From assembly GCF_003268885.1 (NCBI RefSeq), contig NZ_QLSX01000007.1, positions 62,001-126,000 on the forward strand: a stretch of 64,000 nt of DNA. The letters are read 5' to 3'. Below, piece by piece: positions 1 to 8,168 of the stretch (within the stretch, counting starts at the first letter, position 1; the number at the start of each line of letters is the position of its first letter). The translations under genes and the position numbers were made by a program. The notes beneath the pieces were generated by a model that made no database searches, was not told the DNA's origin, and saw only the letters and a list, made by a program, of their open reading frames with translations. Source of the DNA: Onishia taeanensis. Lineage in GTDB: Bacteria > Pseudomonadota > Gammaproteobacteria > Pseudomonadales > Halomonadaceae.

Positions 1-300
1 CCAGCCCAGGGGGCCCTCGGTGGCGATATAGACCGCATCGGGGCGACGATCTCGCCATAACCGCGCCAGGGCTCGTCCGGCGGGAAGGCCTAGCTTGACG
101 GCTTTATAGCCGGGAAGGTGAAACCCGCTTACCTGTAGTTCGTCCTCGATCCCTTCTGCACGGCAACCGTTGTCAGGCTTCGGGCGCACCAGCTGCAGGG
201 TGATGTTTCGTGCATCGAGTTCGCGGCTCAGGTGACCCAGGGTATGGGCCACACCGTTGATATCCGGCGACCAGGTTTCGCTGACGAAGCAGATGCGCAT
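1..300 (-). CDS. GT4-family glycosyltransferase, N-terminal part (runs off the left edge)
   Basis: One hundred N-terminal residues of a GT-B fold sugar transferase are visible; the rest lies beyond base 1. The protein opens MRICFVSETWSPDINGV, the usual first strand and glycine loop of GT4 enzymes. The segment IATEGPLGW at the edge is typical of the MgtA-like GDP-mannose-dependent alpha-mannosyltransferases that act on membrane glycolipids. The donor specificity is an inference from those motifs, because the nucleotide-sugar site is in the missing C-terminal half. The start is the ATG at 298-300, and no earlier in-frame ATG fits the family. The next gene on this strand ends about 180 bases upstream, so the gene probably has its own promoter. 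Confidence 0.75.
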   Translation of the reverse strand, partial: MRICFVSETWSPDINGVAHTLGHLSRELDARNITLQLVRPKPDNGCRAEGIEDELQVSGFHLPGYKAVKLGLPAGRALARLWRDRRPDAVYIATEGPLGW

Positions 301-483
301 AAGGCTCGTGTGTCCCGTTCATGAGTCGTGAATTCAGGATCACGGTGGCGCATGACAGGACAGGGACGAATTGGTGAAGCCTGGATGACACTCGGTGCCA
401 AATGTTGTCGCATAAGGCGTTGGCCTGCGCTTCCCATGAGTTCTCACAGCGTTGGCGAGCGGCTTTATCCTCGCAGCCCAGGC
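301..483. other. Intergenic gap upstream of the glycosyltransferase
   Basis: No convincing gene is visible. The 21 bases at 433-453 match 5173-5193 at 19 positions; the second copy leads straight into the DnaA-box pair. This could be chance or a dispersed intergenic element. Confidence 0.4.
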
Positions 484-1401
484 CTAGCGAAGTACCCGGC
501 GGGGGTCGATGGGCTTGCCACCACGACGCATGTCGAAGAGCAATTCATTGCCGCGGTCGCCAGAGCTTGTTCGGCACACTGCGTCGCCGCGGCTCACGCG
601 CTCGCCAACGTCGACCGACAGTGACTGGCAGAGCGCATAGACACTCTGCAGGTTATCGGCGTGGTGCACGATTACCACGCGGCCCAGCTGGCGCATGCTG
701 CCGGCGAAGCGGACTTCGCCGTCGGCAACGGCGAGTGCTTTATCGGAGCTGGCGCTGGTCAGCAGCATGGGCTGCAGGGTGCCGCGTGAGTCCTTGCCAT
801 ACTCCCGTGCGACCCGGTGTTTCTCGAGCGGCCAGGGCCAGCTGCCGGCCGAGGAGGGCAGAGGGCCACTGAGTGCTGGACGACGCGTTGAGGACGATGA
901 AGACGAGCCCGATGACCGGGAGGCGACGCTCGATGATGCGCTGCCACCATTGAGTGGCACCTTGATCAGTTGGCCGACACGTAGCGAGGAGGCGGAAGTG
1001 CCGGGGTTGCCGGCGCTCAAGCGGCTGGCGCGGGTGCCGAAGTGCCGGGCAATGGCCGTGTAGGTATCGCCAGGGCGCACCTGGTAACGGTAAGGACCGC
1101 CGTAGGGAGCCCGTTCCTGGTGGGTGGGAATCAGCAGGCGCTGGCCGATGGCCAGGGAACGGGCCTGGACGCCTGGGTTGAAACGCTGCAGGCGCTTCAG
1201 GGGCACACCGGCCTGATTGGCCAATTCGCCCAGGGTATCGCCGCGCTTTACGCTGACCCAGTTGCCGGGAGTGACCGACTGGTTCCAGCCGCCATGACTC
1301 GCACAGCCGGCCATCAGCAGGGCGATCAGAAGCAGAACGGCGAGGTTCAGACGCTGGCGTCGAGGGTACGATCCTTGTCCTGCCACAGCTCGTTGATCCA
1401 T
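484..1401 (-). CDS. LysM and LytM (degenerate M23) domain lipoprotein, NlpD/ActS-like
   Basis: Predicted envelope lipoprotein of 305 residues. A hydrophobic signal ends in the lipobox LMAGC (lipidated Cys33). Two LysM peptidoglycan-binding modules follow at about 48-91 and 105-149, then a Ser-rich linker (about 154-172) and a LytM/M23-type domain at about 187-303. The active-site residues of real M23 peptidases (the HxxxD and HxH zinc ligands) are absent: the expected HLHFE-type strand reads ELLFDM. Such inactive LytM proteins usually activate cell-wall amidases during division or envelope stress, so this role is inferred. The start at 1401 overlaps the end of the upstream acyltransferase gene by 55 bases; a GTG at 1386 is an alternative. 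The two genes are probably co-transcribed. Confidence 0.8.
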   Translation of the reverse strand: MDQRAVAGQGSYPRRQRLNLAVLLLIALLMAGCASHGGWNQSVTPGNWVSVKRGDTLGELANQAGVPLKRLQRFNPGVQARSLAIGQRLLIPTHQERAPYGGPYRYQVRPGDTYTAIARHFGTRASRLSAGNPGTSASSLRVGQLIKVPLNGGSASSSVASRSSGSSSSSSTRRPALSGPLPSSAGSWPWPLEKHRVAREYGKDSRGTLQPMLLTSASSDKALAVADGEVRFAGSMRQLGRVVIVHHADNLQSVYALCQSLSVDVGERVSRGDAVCRTSSGDRGNELLFDMRRGGKPIDPRRVLR

Positions 1402-2219
1402 GTCTGGAAGCGTTCCTTGTAATCCGGGTCTTGATGGTAGTCGCCGCCCGGCATCCAGGCCGGGACATCGAGTCGTCGCACGTTGACCCGAATGGCTCCC
1501 TCGCGTCCGCAGAGGAAGCGCCAAAACGTCGGCTGAGGGCGTGCATAGGCGATGGCCACGTCGAGAATGCCGCTGAGCCGGTGCCCCAGCAAGCCTACCA
1601 CCTGGGCGGTGCCGCCGGCCTTGGGCCGCAGAAGATGACGGTAGGGGCTTTGCTGGGCCGCCTGCTTGGCCGGTGTGAACCGGGTGCCCTCGACGAAGTT
1701 GTAGATCGCGGTCGGCATGTCCTGAGCGCGTTCGCACATCTGCTGTGTGGCCTCGCGATCACGACGGGCCAGTTTGGGGTTCTTCTCGAGTGCCTCGCGG
1801 GAGTAGCGGCGCATGAAGGGAAACTCCAGCGCCCACCAGGCGAGCCCGATGACCGGAATCCAGATCAGCTCGCGTTTGATGAAGAAGCGAGGGATCGGGA
1901 TACGCCGATGCAGCGCCATCTGCAGCATGAAGATGTCGGTCCAGCTCTGGTGATTGGCCACCACCAGCCACCAGCGATCGGGGCTGAGCCCCTCAGGGGT
2001 GTCGATATGCAGGTCGGGCCTGAGCCAGTGACGCATCCACCACAGGTTGAAGCCGATCCACTGCAGGGCGATGGCGTTCAGTACCTTGAGCAGCTCGCGG
2101 CGCAGCGGACGTCCGGGTGTCACAACTTTGAGCAGGATCAGGGTGAGCAGCGGTATTGACCAGATCAAGGTGTTGATCACCAGCAGCAGCAGACTGACGA
2201 GCCCCTTTAGGGTCGACAT
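1347..2219 (-). CDS. 1-acyl-glycerol-3-phosphate acyltransferase family protein (PlsC/YihG-like)
   Basis: A 290-residue membrane acyltransferase that should transfer acyl chains to a lysophospholipid at the inner membrane. The N-terminal 30 residues form a hydrophobic helix. The catalytic box NHQSWTD (residues 89-95, the HX4D motif) and the second block FVEGTR (175-180), which binds the glycerol phosphate, are both intact. The sequence resembles the YihG/YihG-like branch more than housekeeping PlsC, judging from its N-terminal extension and length. Its 3' end overlaps the start of the LysM/LytM lipoprotein gene by 55 bases. The exact acyl acceptor cannot be read from the sequence. Confidence 0.85.
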   Translation of the reverse strand: MSTLKGLVSLLLLVINTLIWSIPLLTLILLKVVTPGRPLRRELLKVLNAIALQWIGFNLWWMRHWLRPDLHIDTPEGLSPDRWWLVVANHQSWTDIFMLQMALHRRIPIPRFFIKRELIWIPVIGLAWWALEFPFMRRYSREALEKNPKLARRDREATQQMCERAQDMPTAIYNFVEGTRFTPAKQAAQQSPYRHLLRPKAGGTAQVVGLLGHRLSGILDVAIAYARPQPTFWRFLCGREGAIRVNVRRLDVPAWMPGGDYHQDPDYKERFQTWINELWQDKDRTLDASV

Positions 2220-2363
2220 GCGTTCTCCTTCAACGACTTGGCGCAGGGTGCCAATGCTACTGCAAGTCCCGGGGGCTGCCCAGCGGTACGATCAACGCCC
2301 GGGCAGCAAACCTGCTGCTGGTGGCAGAAGTTTCTCCCCCCAAAGTATCTGATGGACATGGCG

Positions 2364-3263
2364 CTAGGCGCCCGAGACCGGTGCCGCGACGGTGGTCTGG
2401 AGTACCTCGGCAAGTGCTTGGGCGGCTACTGATAGCTTGCGATCCTGATGCGACAGTAGCCCGACGTCGTGGACGATCGCCGGATCATGGAGCGGCAGGC
2501 AGCGTGCTCCCAGCGCCTGCATCTGAGGCGTGCACAGCGAGGGGACGGCACTGACGCCCAGGCCGCTGGCGACCATGCGCCCGACCGTCGCCAGCTGGTG
2601 ACTCTCGAAGGCCACCGTCAGGGCAATGCCCCGGGAGGCCAGCGCCTGCTCCAGCAGGCGGCGCACCATGGAGGGGCGCTGCAGGGCGATCAGGTCCTCG
2701 CCAAGCAGTGCCGACCAGGAAAGCGACGCTTCACTGGCAAGCGCAGAGGCCGGGGGCACCACGGCGACGAAGCGGTCGGTAAACAAGGGCGTGAAGGCGA
2801 GGTCATCCGTCGCTTCAGGCGCGAAGGCGATACCCAGCTCGACCCGTTCTCGACGCACCATTTCAATGACCTCTTCGTTAATAACGTCGTGAACGGTTAC
2901 ATTGATACGTGGGAAACGGTGGCGAAAAGCCATCAGCGCATCGGGTAGCAGGTTACAGGCAAAGGATGGCATCGCGGCGATGGCGACACGGCCCAGTTCC
3001 AGCGTGAAATGCTGGCGCAGGCGCTCCTCGGTATTGTCCCAGTCGGCAATCAGGCGTTTGGCCAGCGGGACCAGGGCTTCGCCTTCGGGCGTGAGGCTGA
3101 CGCGACGGGTGCTGCGAATCAGCAGAGGTCCACCCAGGCTATCCTCGAGTCCCTTGATGGTGAGACTCAGAGCCGGTTGGGAGAGATGCAGGCGATCACA
3201 GGCCCGGGTGAAGCTCAGGGTCTGGGCCACGGCAAGAAAGGCGCGAAGTTGCTTGACGGTCAT
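2364..3263 (-). CDS. LysR-family regulator, divergent from scoAB
   Basis: A 299-residue LysR-type transcription factor. The N-terminal winged helix-turn-helix (about residues 1-60, MTVKQLRAFLAVAQTLSFT onward) and a periplasmic-binding-protein-like effector domain (about 90-295) are complete. The gene is transcribed away from scoA, with 143 bases between the two starts. That arrangement is typical for a LysR protein controlling its neighbour, so control of acetoacetate/3-ketoacid use is a reasonable inference. The ligand is unknown. The intergenic region carries an AT-rich block with a TGAT-N4-ATCA dyad that may be the operator. Confidence 0.85.
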   Translation of the reverse strand: MTVKQLRAFLAVAQTLSFTRACDRLHLSQPALSLTIKGLEDSLGGPLLIRSTRRVSLTPEGEALVPLAKRLIADWDNTEERLRQHFTLELGRVAIAAMPSFACNLLPDALMAFRHRFPRINVTVHDVINEEVIEMVRRERVELGIAFAPEATDDLAFTPLFTDRFVAVVPPASALASEASLSWSALLGEDLIALQRPSMVRRLLEQALASRGIALTVAFESHQLATVGRMVASGLGVSAVPSLCTPQMQALGARCLPLHDPAIVHDVGLLSHQDRKLSVAAQALAEVLQTTVAAPVSGA

Positions 3264-3303
3264 GAGGTCATCCGCGAAAGGGCATGTTGGACTTATTGGC
3301 GAA

Positions 3304-3315
3304 TGATATTAATCA
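3304..3315. promoter_or_regulatory. Candidate LysR operator between the regulator and scoA
   Basis: TGAT-ATTA-ATCA dyad inside the only strongly AT-rich block (about 3295-3345) of the divergent intergenic region. Position and dyad fit a LysR (T-N11-A class) site. No binding evidence exists. Confidence 0.35.
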
Positions 3316-3406
3316 ATAAATAAAACAAACTTAACAAATAGATCGTCTTGCCACGACACTGGCAATGACTCGACAACAATCACACTTCAACCATCGAGGC
3401 AGCGAT

Positions 3407-4108
3407 ATGGCCGGATTCGACAAGCGTGTGGGTTCTTATGAGGAAGCGATGGACGGGCTCGAGAGCGGCATGACCGTGATCGCGGGCGGCTTCGGGCTTT
3501 GCGGGATTCCCGAGAACCTGATCGGTGAGATCAAGCGCCGCGGCGTTAAGGATCTGACCATCTATTCCAACAACTGCGGTGTCGATGGCTTCGGCCTGGG
3601 GTTGTTGCTGGAGGACCGTCAGATCAGCCGCATCTATGCGTCCTACGTGGGTGAGAACGCGCTCTTCGAGCAGCAGATGCTGAACGAGGAAATCGAGGTC
3701 GTGCTGACACCGCAGGGCACGCTGGCCGAGAAGATGCGCGCAGGCGGCGCGGGTATCCCGGCGTTCTATACCGCTACTGGCTATGGCACCCCGATCGGCG
3801 ACGGCAAGGAAGTTCGCGAGTTCAACGGCCGCCATTACATTCTCGAGGAATCGGTGGTCGGCGACTTCGCCATCGTCAAAGGCTGGAAGGCCGACCGTTA
3901 TGGCAACGTCGTATATCGCGACACGGCACAGAACTTCAATCCGCTGGCGGCGACCGCGGGCAAGATCACCGTGGTCGAGGTTGAGGAAATCGTCGAGCCG
4001 GGTGAGCTCAAGCCCGACCAGATCCATACGCCGGGTATCTATGTGGATCGCGTCATCAAGGGCAGCTTCGAGAAGCGCATCGAGAAGCGCACCGTGCGTG
4101 AAGGTTGA
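3407..4108 (+). CDS. scoA: 3-oxoacid CoA-transferase, subunit A
   Basis: Alpha subunit (233 residues) of a succinyl-CoA:3-ketoacid (acetoacetate) CoA-transferase, the enzyme that activates acetoacetate by exchanging CoA from succinyl-CoA. The glycine-rich CoA-binding segment GGFGLCG is at residues 27-33. The ATG at 3407 has a GAGG Shine-Dalgarno nearby and gives the usual N-terminus MAGFDKR; the frame is open 42 bases further upstream, but that extension is not family-like. Subunit B follows 75 bases downstream. Together with bdhA at 10034 this supports growth on 3-hydroxybutyrate and acetoacetate, for instance when polyhydroxybutyrate is mobilised. AtoDA-type specificity cannot be excluded. 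Confidence 0.9.
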   Translation: MAGFDKRVGSYEEAMDGLESGMTVIAGGFGLCGIPENLIGEIKRRGVKDLTIYSNNCGVDGFGLGLLLEDRQISRIYASYVGENALFEQQMLNEEIEVVLTPQGTLAEKMRAGGAGIPAFYTATGYGTPIGDGKEVREFNGRHYILEESVVGDFAIVKGWKADRYGNVVYRDTAQNFNPLAATAGKITVVEVEEIVEPGELKPDQIHTPGIYVDRVIKGSFEKRIEKRTVREG

Positions 4109-4183
4109 GCCACGCCTTTTCAGCTCCGCCGGTGTGTGACCGGTGCTTCTCCACCCCAGACAAGAAAGAAAAGAGGCAACATC

Positions 4184-4846
4184 ATGGCATTGACTCGTGA
4201 ACAGATGGCGCAGCGTGTGGCGCGCGAACTCGAAGACGGTTTCTACGTCAACCTTGGAATCGGCATTCCGACCCTGGTGGCCAACTATGTGCCTGAGGGC
4301 ATCGATGTAATGCTGCAGTCCGAGAACGGCCTGCTGGGCATGGGACGCTTCCCCACCGAGGCGGAAGTCGACCCGGACATGATCAACGCCGGCAAGCAGA
4401 CCGTGACGGCCCGTGATGGCGCGGCCATCTTCTCCTCGGCGGAATCTTTCGCGATGATTCGCGGCGGCCATGTCGACCTGACGGTGTTGGGCGCCTTCGA
4501 GGTCGATCAGAATGGCAACATCGCGTCCTGGATGATCCCCGGCAAGCTGATCAAGGGCATGGGCGGCGCCATGGATCTGGTGGCTGGCGCCGAAAATATC
4601 ATTTGCACCATGACCCACGCCTCCAAGCACGGCGAGTCCAAGCTGCTCGAGCAGTGCAACCTGCCGCTGACCGGCGCGGGCTGCATCAATCGCGTGCTGA
4701 CCGACCTGGCATATCTTGAGATCAAGGACGGTGCCTTCCACCTGGTGGAGCGCGCTCCCGGCGTTAGCGTCGAGGAAATCGTCGAGAAGACGGCCGGCAA
4801 GCTCGTGGTGCCCGACCATGTGCCTGAAATGACCTTCGAGGCCTGA
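4184..4846 (+). CDS. scoB: 3-oxoacid CoA-transferase, subunit B
   Basis: Beta subunit (220 residues) carrying the catalytic glutamate that forms the enzyme-CoA thioester, seen as Glu47 in SENGLLGMG. The N-terminal glycine loop NLGIGIPT (residues 23-30) is also intact. It is the second gene of a two-gene operon with scoA. The start at 4184 is preceded by AAGAGG (about 10 bases), and the longer open frame upstream lacks family similarity. A hairpin with a T-run about 40 bases after the stop ends the transcript. The gene pair is standard and nothing is missing. Confidence 0.92.
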   Translation: MALTREQMAQRVARELEDGFYVNLGIGIPTLVANYVPEGIDVMLQSENGLLGMGRFPTEAEVDPDMINAGKQTVTARDGAAIFSSAESFAMIRGGHVDLTVLGAFEVDQNGNIASWMIPGKLIKGMGGAMDLVAGAENIICTMTHASKHGESKLLEQCNLPLTGAGCINRVLTDLAYLEIKDGAFHLVERAPGVSVEEIVEKTAGKLVVPDHVPEMTFEA

Positions 4847-4885
4847 GGAGAGCCGCGATCCGGCTGAGGGGAATATCTCGCAACG

Positions 4886-4918
4886 AGCCTGGGAACCGCC
4901 ATCGGTCCCGGGCTTTTT
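4886..4918 (+). terminator. Rho-independent terminator after scoB
   Basis: Imperfect stem AGCCTGGGAACC / GGTCCCGGGCT with a GCCATC loop, followed by five T residues. It lies about 40 bases after the scoB stop. Confidence 0.8.
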
Positions 4919-5033
4919 ATTGGCAAGTCATTGTGCAAGCCACTGGGTTAGTGACACTGCCCCGTCAGTAGACCATGGACTGGAGACGTAAGAGCGCCAC
5001 CTTGCAAACGGCGGCCGTGGGCCAGCGCTGTGA

Positions 5034-5098
5034 AATAGCCCTTGGGAATAGTTCTTAGGAATAGCCCTTAGAAATGGCTCTTTGAAAAGGCTCTGTAG
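5034..5098. repeat. 13-bp tandem array, five units
   Basis: Consecutive 13-mers: AATAGCCCTTGGG, AATAGTTCTTAGG, AATAGCCCTTAGA, AATGGCTCTTTGA, AAAGGCTCTGTAG. The period is exact and the units diverge progressively to the right. No protein is encoded here. Confidence 0.85.
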
Positions 5099-5191
5099 AC
5101 TGGGACCTGGGCTGGTGAAAATCTGATCATGATAAGAATGGCGGGTCAGTGTCCCGTCGCGATAGCCGCTCTCCCATGAATTTTCACAGCG

Positions 5192-5214
5192 TTATCCACA
5201 GAATCTGTGCATAA
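5192..5214. promoter_or_regulatory. Inverted pair of consensus DnaA boxes
   Basis: TTATCCACA (5192-5200), a 5-base spacer GAATC, then TGTGCATAA (5206-5214), which is TTATGCACA on the other strand. Both match the TTATNCACA consensus exactly. No AT-rich unwinding element or dnaA/dnaN/gidA gene is near, so an origin is not implied. A DnaA-titration, DnaA-reactivation or transcriptional site is possible. Confidence 0.55.
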
Positions 5215-5431
5215 GTTCCGACTGGGCTGGAAAGTCCTCGTGAAGCGGGTAGAATGCGCCCCGTCCTACCTAGCCTCCCTGACTCAGGCCTTTCGAGCCT
5301 GTATGCAGGTTGGCTATTAGCTATTGTGTCGATCCTTGAGGCTCGGCTATAGATCGTCACGTTTGATCGTTATCGTCATTGCCATCGTCCTGATGCATGA
5401 CCACTTTCGTTACCGTTGGGGAGAGCGTTTG

Positions 5432-6781
5432 GTGCGTAGTCTGCCGGCAACCCTGCCGATCCTGTTCGTCTGTGAAATCAGCTTCCTGCTCGGCCATGGC
5501 TTGATCATGACCCTGCTTGGCGTGCGTATGTCGTTGGAGGGGTTCCCCTCGCAGATGGCGGGCCTTCTGATGTCGAGCTTTTCGTTTGGCTTCGTGATCG
5601 GTAGCTACTGGCTCGAAAAGCGCATCCGCGCCGTGGGACACATCCGCGTCTTCGCCGCCTGTGCGGCGACACTCGCGGTCACCGCCATGCTGCACGGACT
5701 CTGGGTCAACCCCTGGGCTTGGTTGGTCTGGCGGGTCTTCGGCGGCGGTGCCACGGCGGGCCTGCTGATGGTGATGGAGTCGTGGGTTTCCGGTGAGTCC
5801 AGCAACGATAACCGCGGCAAGGTGCTGGGCTGGTATCTGGTCATCTCGACGCTGTCGCTGGCGGGTGGTCAATGGCTATTGAACAGCGCCGATCCCGCCA
5901 CGATGGTGCTGTTTTCGGTCGCGGGCATGCTGTTCGCCATGTCGCTGGTACCGCTGTCGATCCACCGTATTCATGGCCCGCGGGCGGCCCAGGAGCTCAA
6001 GCCTCAGAAGATCAAGCTCCGTGAACTGTTCCGGCGTGCACCGGTGGGACTGGTGGGTGCCTTCACGGCAGGCCTGATGGTGCAGGCCTTCTTTGCCATG
6101 ACCCCCTATTACGGTCAGGAAATTGGTCTGTCGACCGGTCAGACTGCCCAGTTCATGGCGATTACCACCTTGGTGGCGTTGTTTGCTCAGTGGGGACTGG
6201 GGCGGCTGTCCGACCGTATCGACCGCCGCAAGGTGATCCTTGCCATGGCGGCGATCATGGCGGTCTCCGGGGCCTTTATCTCGGTAGCCGCAAGGGTCGA
6301 CTACCTGATGCTGCTGCTGGTGGCGAGCTTCCATACCGCCATGCTGCATACGCTCTACTCCTTGAGCCTTGCGCATACCAATGATTGGCTTGAGCCTGAA
6401 GAGATCGTGGCGGCCAACGGCAAGCTGATGATGACCTATGGCGTCGGCTCGATCGTCGGTCCCTTCGGCGCTTCCCTGGTAATGCAGGTGATTGGTCCTG
6501 ATGGCCTGTGGTTCTTTCTTGGCGCAGTGGCGCTGACGCTTGCCGGCTTCATTAGTCTGCGGCTGCTGATCCGTCGTGGCATTGCGAGGGAAGATGTGGA
6601 GCAGGAGCCTTTTGTGGCTATGCCGGTGCTGGAGACCCAGCATTACCTGAATGAACTCGATCCGCGTCGCGAACCCGTGCAGTTCGAGCTGGACCTGCAG
6701 GGCGAATCGCTGTCGGACGAAAACCGCTATACGCGAGAGGAAGAAGACCCAGAACTAGAACCCACCACCACGGCGGCGTGA
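5432..6781 (+). CDS. MFS transporter, YcaD-like (UMF2-type)
   Basis: A 449-residue inner-membrane transporter with about twelve hydrophobic helices. The segment MESWVSGESSNDNRG after the fourth or fifth helix is characteristic of the YcaD-like group. The inter-domain loop contains the MFS-type GLGRLSDRIDRRK block in the second half. The C-terminal tail of about 70 residues is hydrophilic and acidic. Start choice: GTG at 5432 has GGGGAG eight bases upstream; ATG at 5393 is in frame but lacks a ribosome site, and the frame extends to 5324. The substrate is unknown. No partner gene is adjacent, and a shared hairpin separates it from trxA. Confidence 0.8.
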   Translation: MRSLPATLPILFVCEISFLLGHGLIMTLLGVRMSLEGFPSQMAGLLMSSFSFGFVIGSYWLEKRIRAVGHIRVFAACAATLAVTAMLHGLWVNPWAWLVWRVFGGGATAGLLMVMESWVSGESSNDNRGKVLGWYLVISTLSLAGGQWLLNSADPATMVLFSVAGMLFAMSLVPLSIHRIHGPRAAQELKPQKIKLRELFRRAPVGLVGAFTAGLMVQAFFAMTPYYGQEIGLSTGQTAQFMAITTLVALFAQWGLGRLSDRIDRRKVILAMAAIMAVSGAFISVAARVDYLMLLLVASFHTAMLHTLYSLSLAHTNDWLEPEEIVAANGKLMMTYGVGSIVGPFGASLVMQVIGPDGLWFFLGAVALTLAGFISLRLLIRRGIAREDVEQEPFVAMPVLETQHYLNELDPRREPVQFELDLQGESLSDENRYTREEEDPELEPTTTAA

Positions 6782-6795
6782 GAAGGCATCAGTAA

Positions 6796-6829
6796 AACGC
6801 CCAGTTCCGTCAGAGCGGACCTGGGCGTT
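6796..6829 (-). terminator. Terminator between the MFS gene and trxA
   Basis: Nine-base stem AACGCCCAG / CTGGGCGTT with an inner TCCG/CGGA pairing. The A-run at 6794-6797 gives a U-tract on the minus strand, so it serves trxA and may also stop MFS transcription. Confidence 0.75.
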
Positions 6830-6851
6830 GCATGACGATAAGTGGCCGCGC

Positions 6852-7175
6852 TCAGGCGTGGCGAGCAATCATTTCATCGAAGCTTTCTTTCGGCTGTACG
6901 CCGGTCAGCGCTTCTACCTTGCCACCGTCCTTGAACAAGGCGATGGTCGGAAGGCCTCGCACGCCGTTCTTGGCGGCAAGATCGGGCGCATCATCGACGT
7001 TGATGGTGACGACCTTGAGGGCGTCGCCTCGCTCCTCGGCGATGGACTCGACGACAGGGTCGAGCATCTTGCAGGGGCCGCACCAGGGCGCCCAGAACTT
7101 CACGAGTACCGGTGTTTTACTCTCGATTACATCCTGCGTGTAGTTGCTGTCGGTAACCGCTGCCAGGTTGGCCAT
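6852..7175 (-). CDS. trxA: Thioredoxin
   Basis: Cytosolic thioredoxin of 107 residues that reduces protein disulfides with electrons from thioredoxin reductase. The active site WCGPC is at residues 31-35 (Cys32 and Cys35), the cis-proline loop GLPT follows, and the length is standard. The start at 7175 is preceded by AAAGGAGAG; the frame stays open upstream to 7250 without family similarity. It is a single-gene unit converging on the MFS gene across a hairpin. Confidence 0.95.
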   Translation of the reverse strand: MANLAAVTDSNYTQDVIESKTPVLVKFWAPWCGPCKMLDPVVESIAEERGDALKVVTINVDDAPDLAAKNGVRGLPTIALFKDGGKVEALTGVQPKESFDEMIARHA

Positions 7176-7400
7176 GTATCTCTCTCCTTTAGCATCGCGT
7201 AATGAATGCCGGGTGTTTGCACAAACGTCGTCCGGCGCCAGTGCACCCACCTTAGCGCCTCGGGAATTTAGTTCGCAAGCTCATTTTTACATGCGTTCGT
7301 CATGTCCATGTGGCAGTGGTAACCGTAGCCCTGCCGCCGCAGATGAGACTGTGACCCGGAAGACAGCCTTGAGGAGCTCCATGAAACCGTCCTGGAGGGA

Positions 7401-8168
7401 TCAGGCGATCTCACAGCGAGTGTGCTGGGGGAGCAGCAGTTCGGCTGAGCGATCATGCTTGCCCGGCAGGCAAGGCTGGATCAGCGCCAGGCCACCGAGG
7501 GTAATGCGGTGCTCGTCACCGCCGGCGAAGGCGAGCCGCTGTGAACAGGTCGGATAGAAGCGGTAGTTGAGCAGTGCCGATACCGGAAAGACGCCGTGAT
7601 GGCGGTCGCTGCTACTGTCCATGCCCGCCTGTTCCAACTCGGCATCCAGAGTGTTGATGTCACTGCCCAGGCGCTCGCAGTCGAAGCCGGCGTGATGAAG
7701 CCGTGGCCCCATCACGGCAAGCCAGGCCGCCAGCGGATGAGCGCGCTGTAACAGGCAGAAGGTGTCCCAGTCCGGCATTGGCCAGGGGCGACCTCTTGCC
7801 AGTAGGTTCTGGCCTCGCGTGTCTTCCTGAAGTGCCTGGGCGACCAGTGCCTGAAGAATCTCTCGGGGCTCTCGCGTCAGGGTGCCCAGCTGAAGTTCAC
7901 CGAGTACCAGCCAGGGGCCATCATCGGGGGGCGCATAGAGTGATACCAGCAGGCCTCGATCTGCCATGGCATGTCGCTCTGTCGCGCGATAGCCGAACTG
8001 GTTGAGTGTGGGCAGCAGCTTGGCGGCGGCAAAGGGCCCATGATTCAGGGTCAGCAAGGCGAGGAACTCGGGTTCGCTGCCCACCGGCCACAGCCGAAGG
8101 CCACCGATCTCCGGGTGCAGATGGATGTAGTCCAGCCACAACTGCTGGAGAAATTCTTGGCGTTGCAT
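7401..8168 (-). CDS. DUF1338-family (2-oxoadipate dioxygenase/decarboxylase-like) protein, divergent
   Basis: A 255-residue protein that I align by eye to the short DUF1338 group (VOC-like fold, non-haem iron). Matching blocks are the N-terminal LWLDYIHLHPE, the FGYRATERHAMADRGL region, LVLGELQLG, ARGRPWPMPDWDTF and LAAWLAVMGPRLHHAGFD. The metal-ligand candidates Glu in LGELQ and His in RLHHAGFD remain. The first His, expected in the segment reading EFLALLTLNHG, appears displaced or lost. Activity on 2-oxo acids is known for larger family members (HglS/YdcJ); here function is unknown. The gene stands alone, about 320 bases from grxA, and both are on the minus strand. Confidence 0.6.
   Translation of the reverse strand: MQRQEFLQQLWLDYIHLHPEIGGLRLWPVGSEPEFLALLTLNHGPFAAAKLLPTLNQFGYRATERHAMADRGLLVSLYAPPDDGPWLVLGELQLGTLTREPREILQALVAQALQEDTRGQNLLARGRPWPMPDWDTFCLLQRAHPLAAWLAVMGPRLHHAGFDCERLGSDINTLDAELEQAGMDSSSDRHHGVFPVSALLNYRFYPTCSQRLAFAGGDEHRITLGGLALIQPCLPGKHDRSAELLLPQHTRCEIA

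Larger units (their letters stand above)
4847..5431. other. Long intergenic region between scoB and the MFS gene
   Basis: About 585 bases without a convincing gene. It holds, in order, the scoB terminator, a five-unit 13-bp tandem array (5034-5098), and an inverted pair of DnaA boxes (5192-5214) with a further weak TTTTCACAG element at 5181-5189. An open frame continues upstream of the MFS start to 5324 but does not look family-like. Confidence 0.6.

Noticed and set aside
3380-4819. A 479-codon minus-strand frame opposite scoAB
   Set aside because: Its residues are the antisense of the CoA-transferase subunits and show no domain of their own.
5161-5220. Chromosomal replication origin
   Set aside because: Only two consensus DnaA boxes, no AT-rich unwinding stretch, and no dnaA, dnaN, gidA or rpmH gene nearby.
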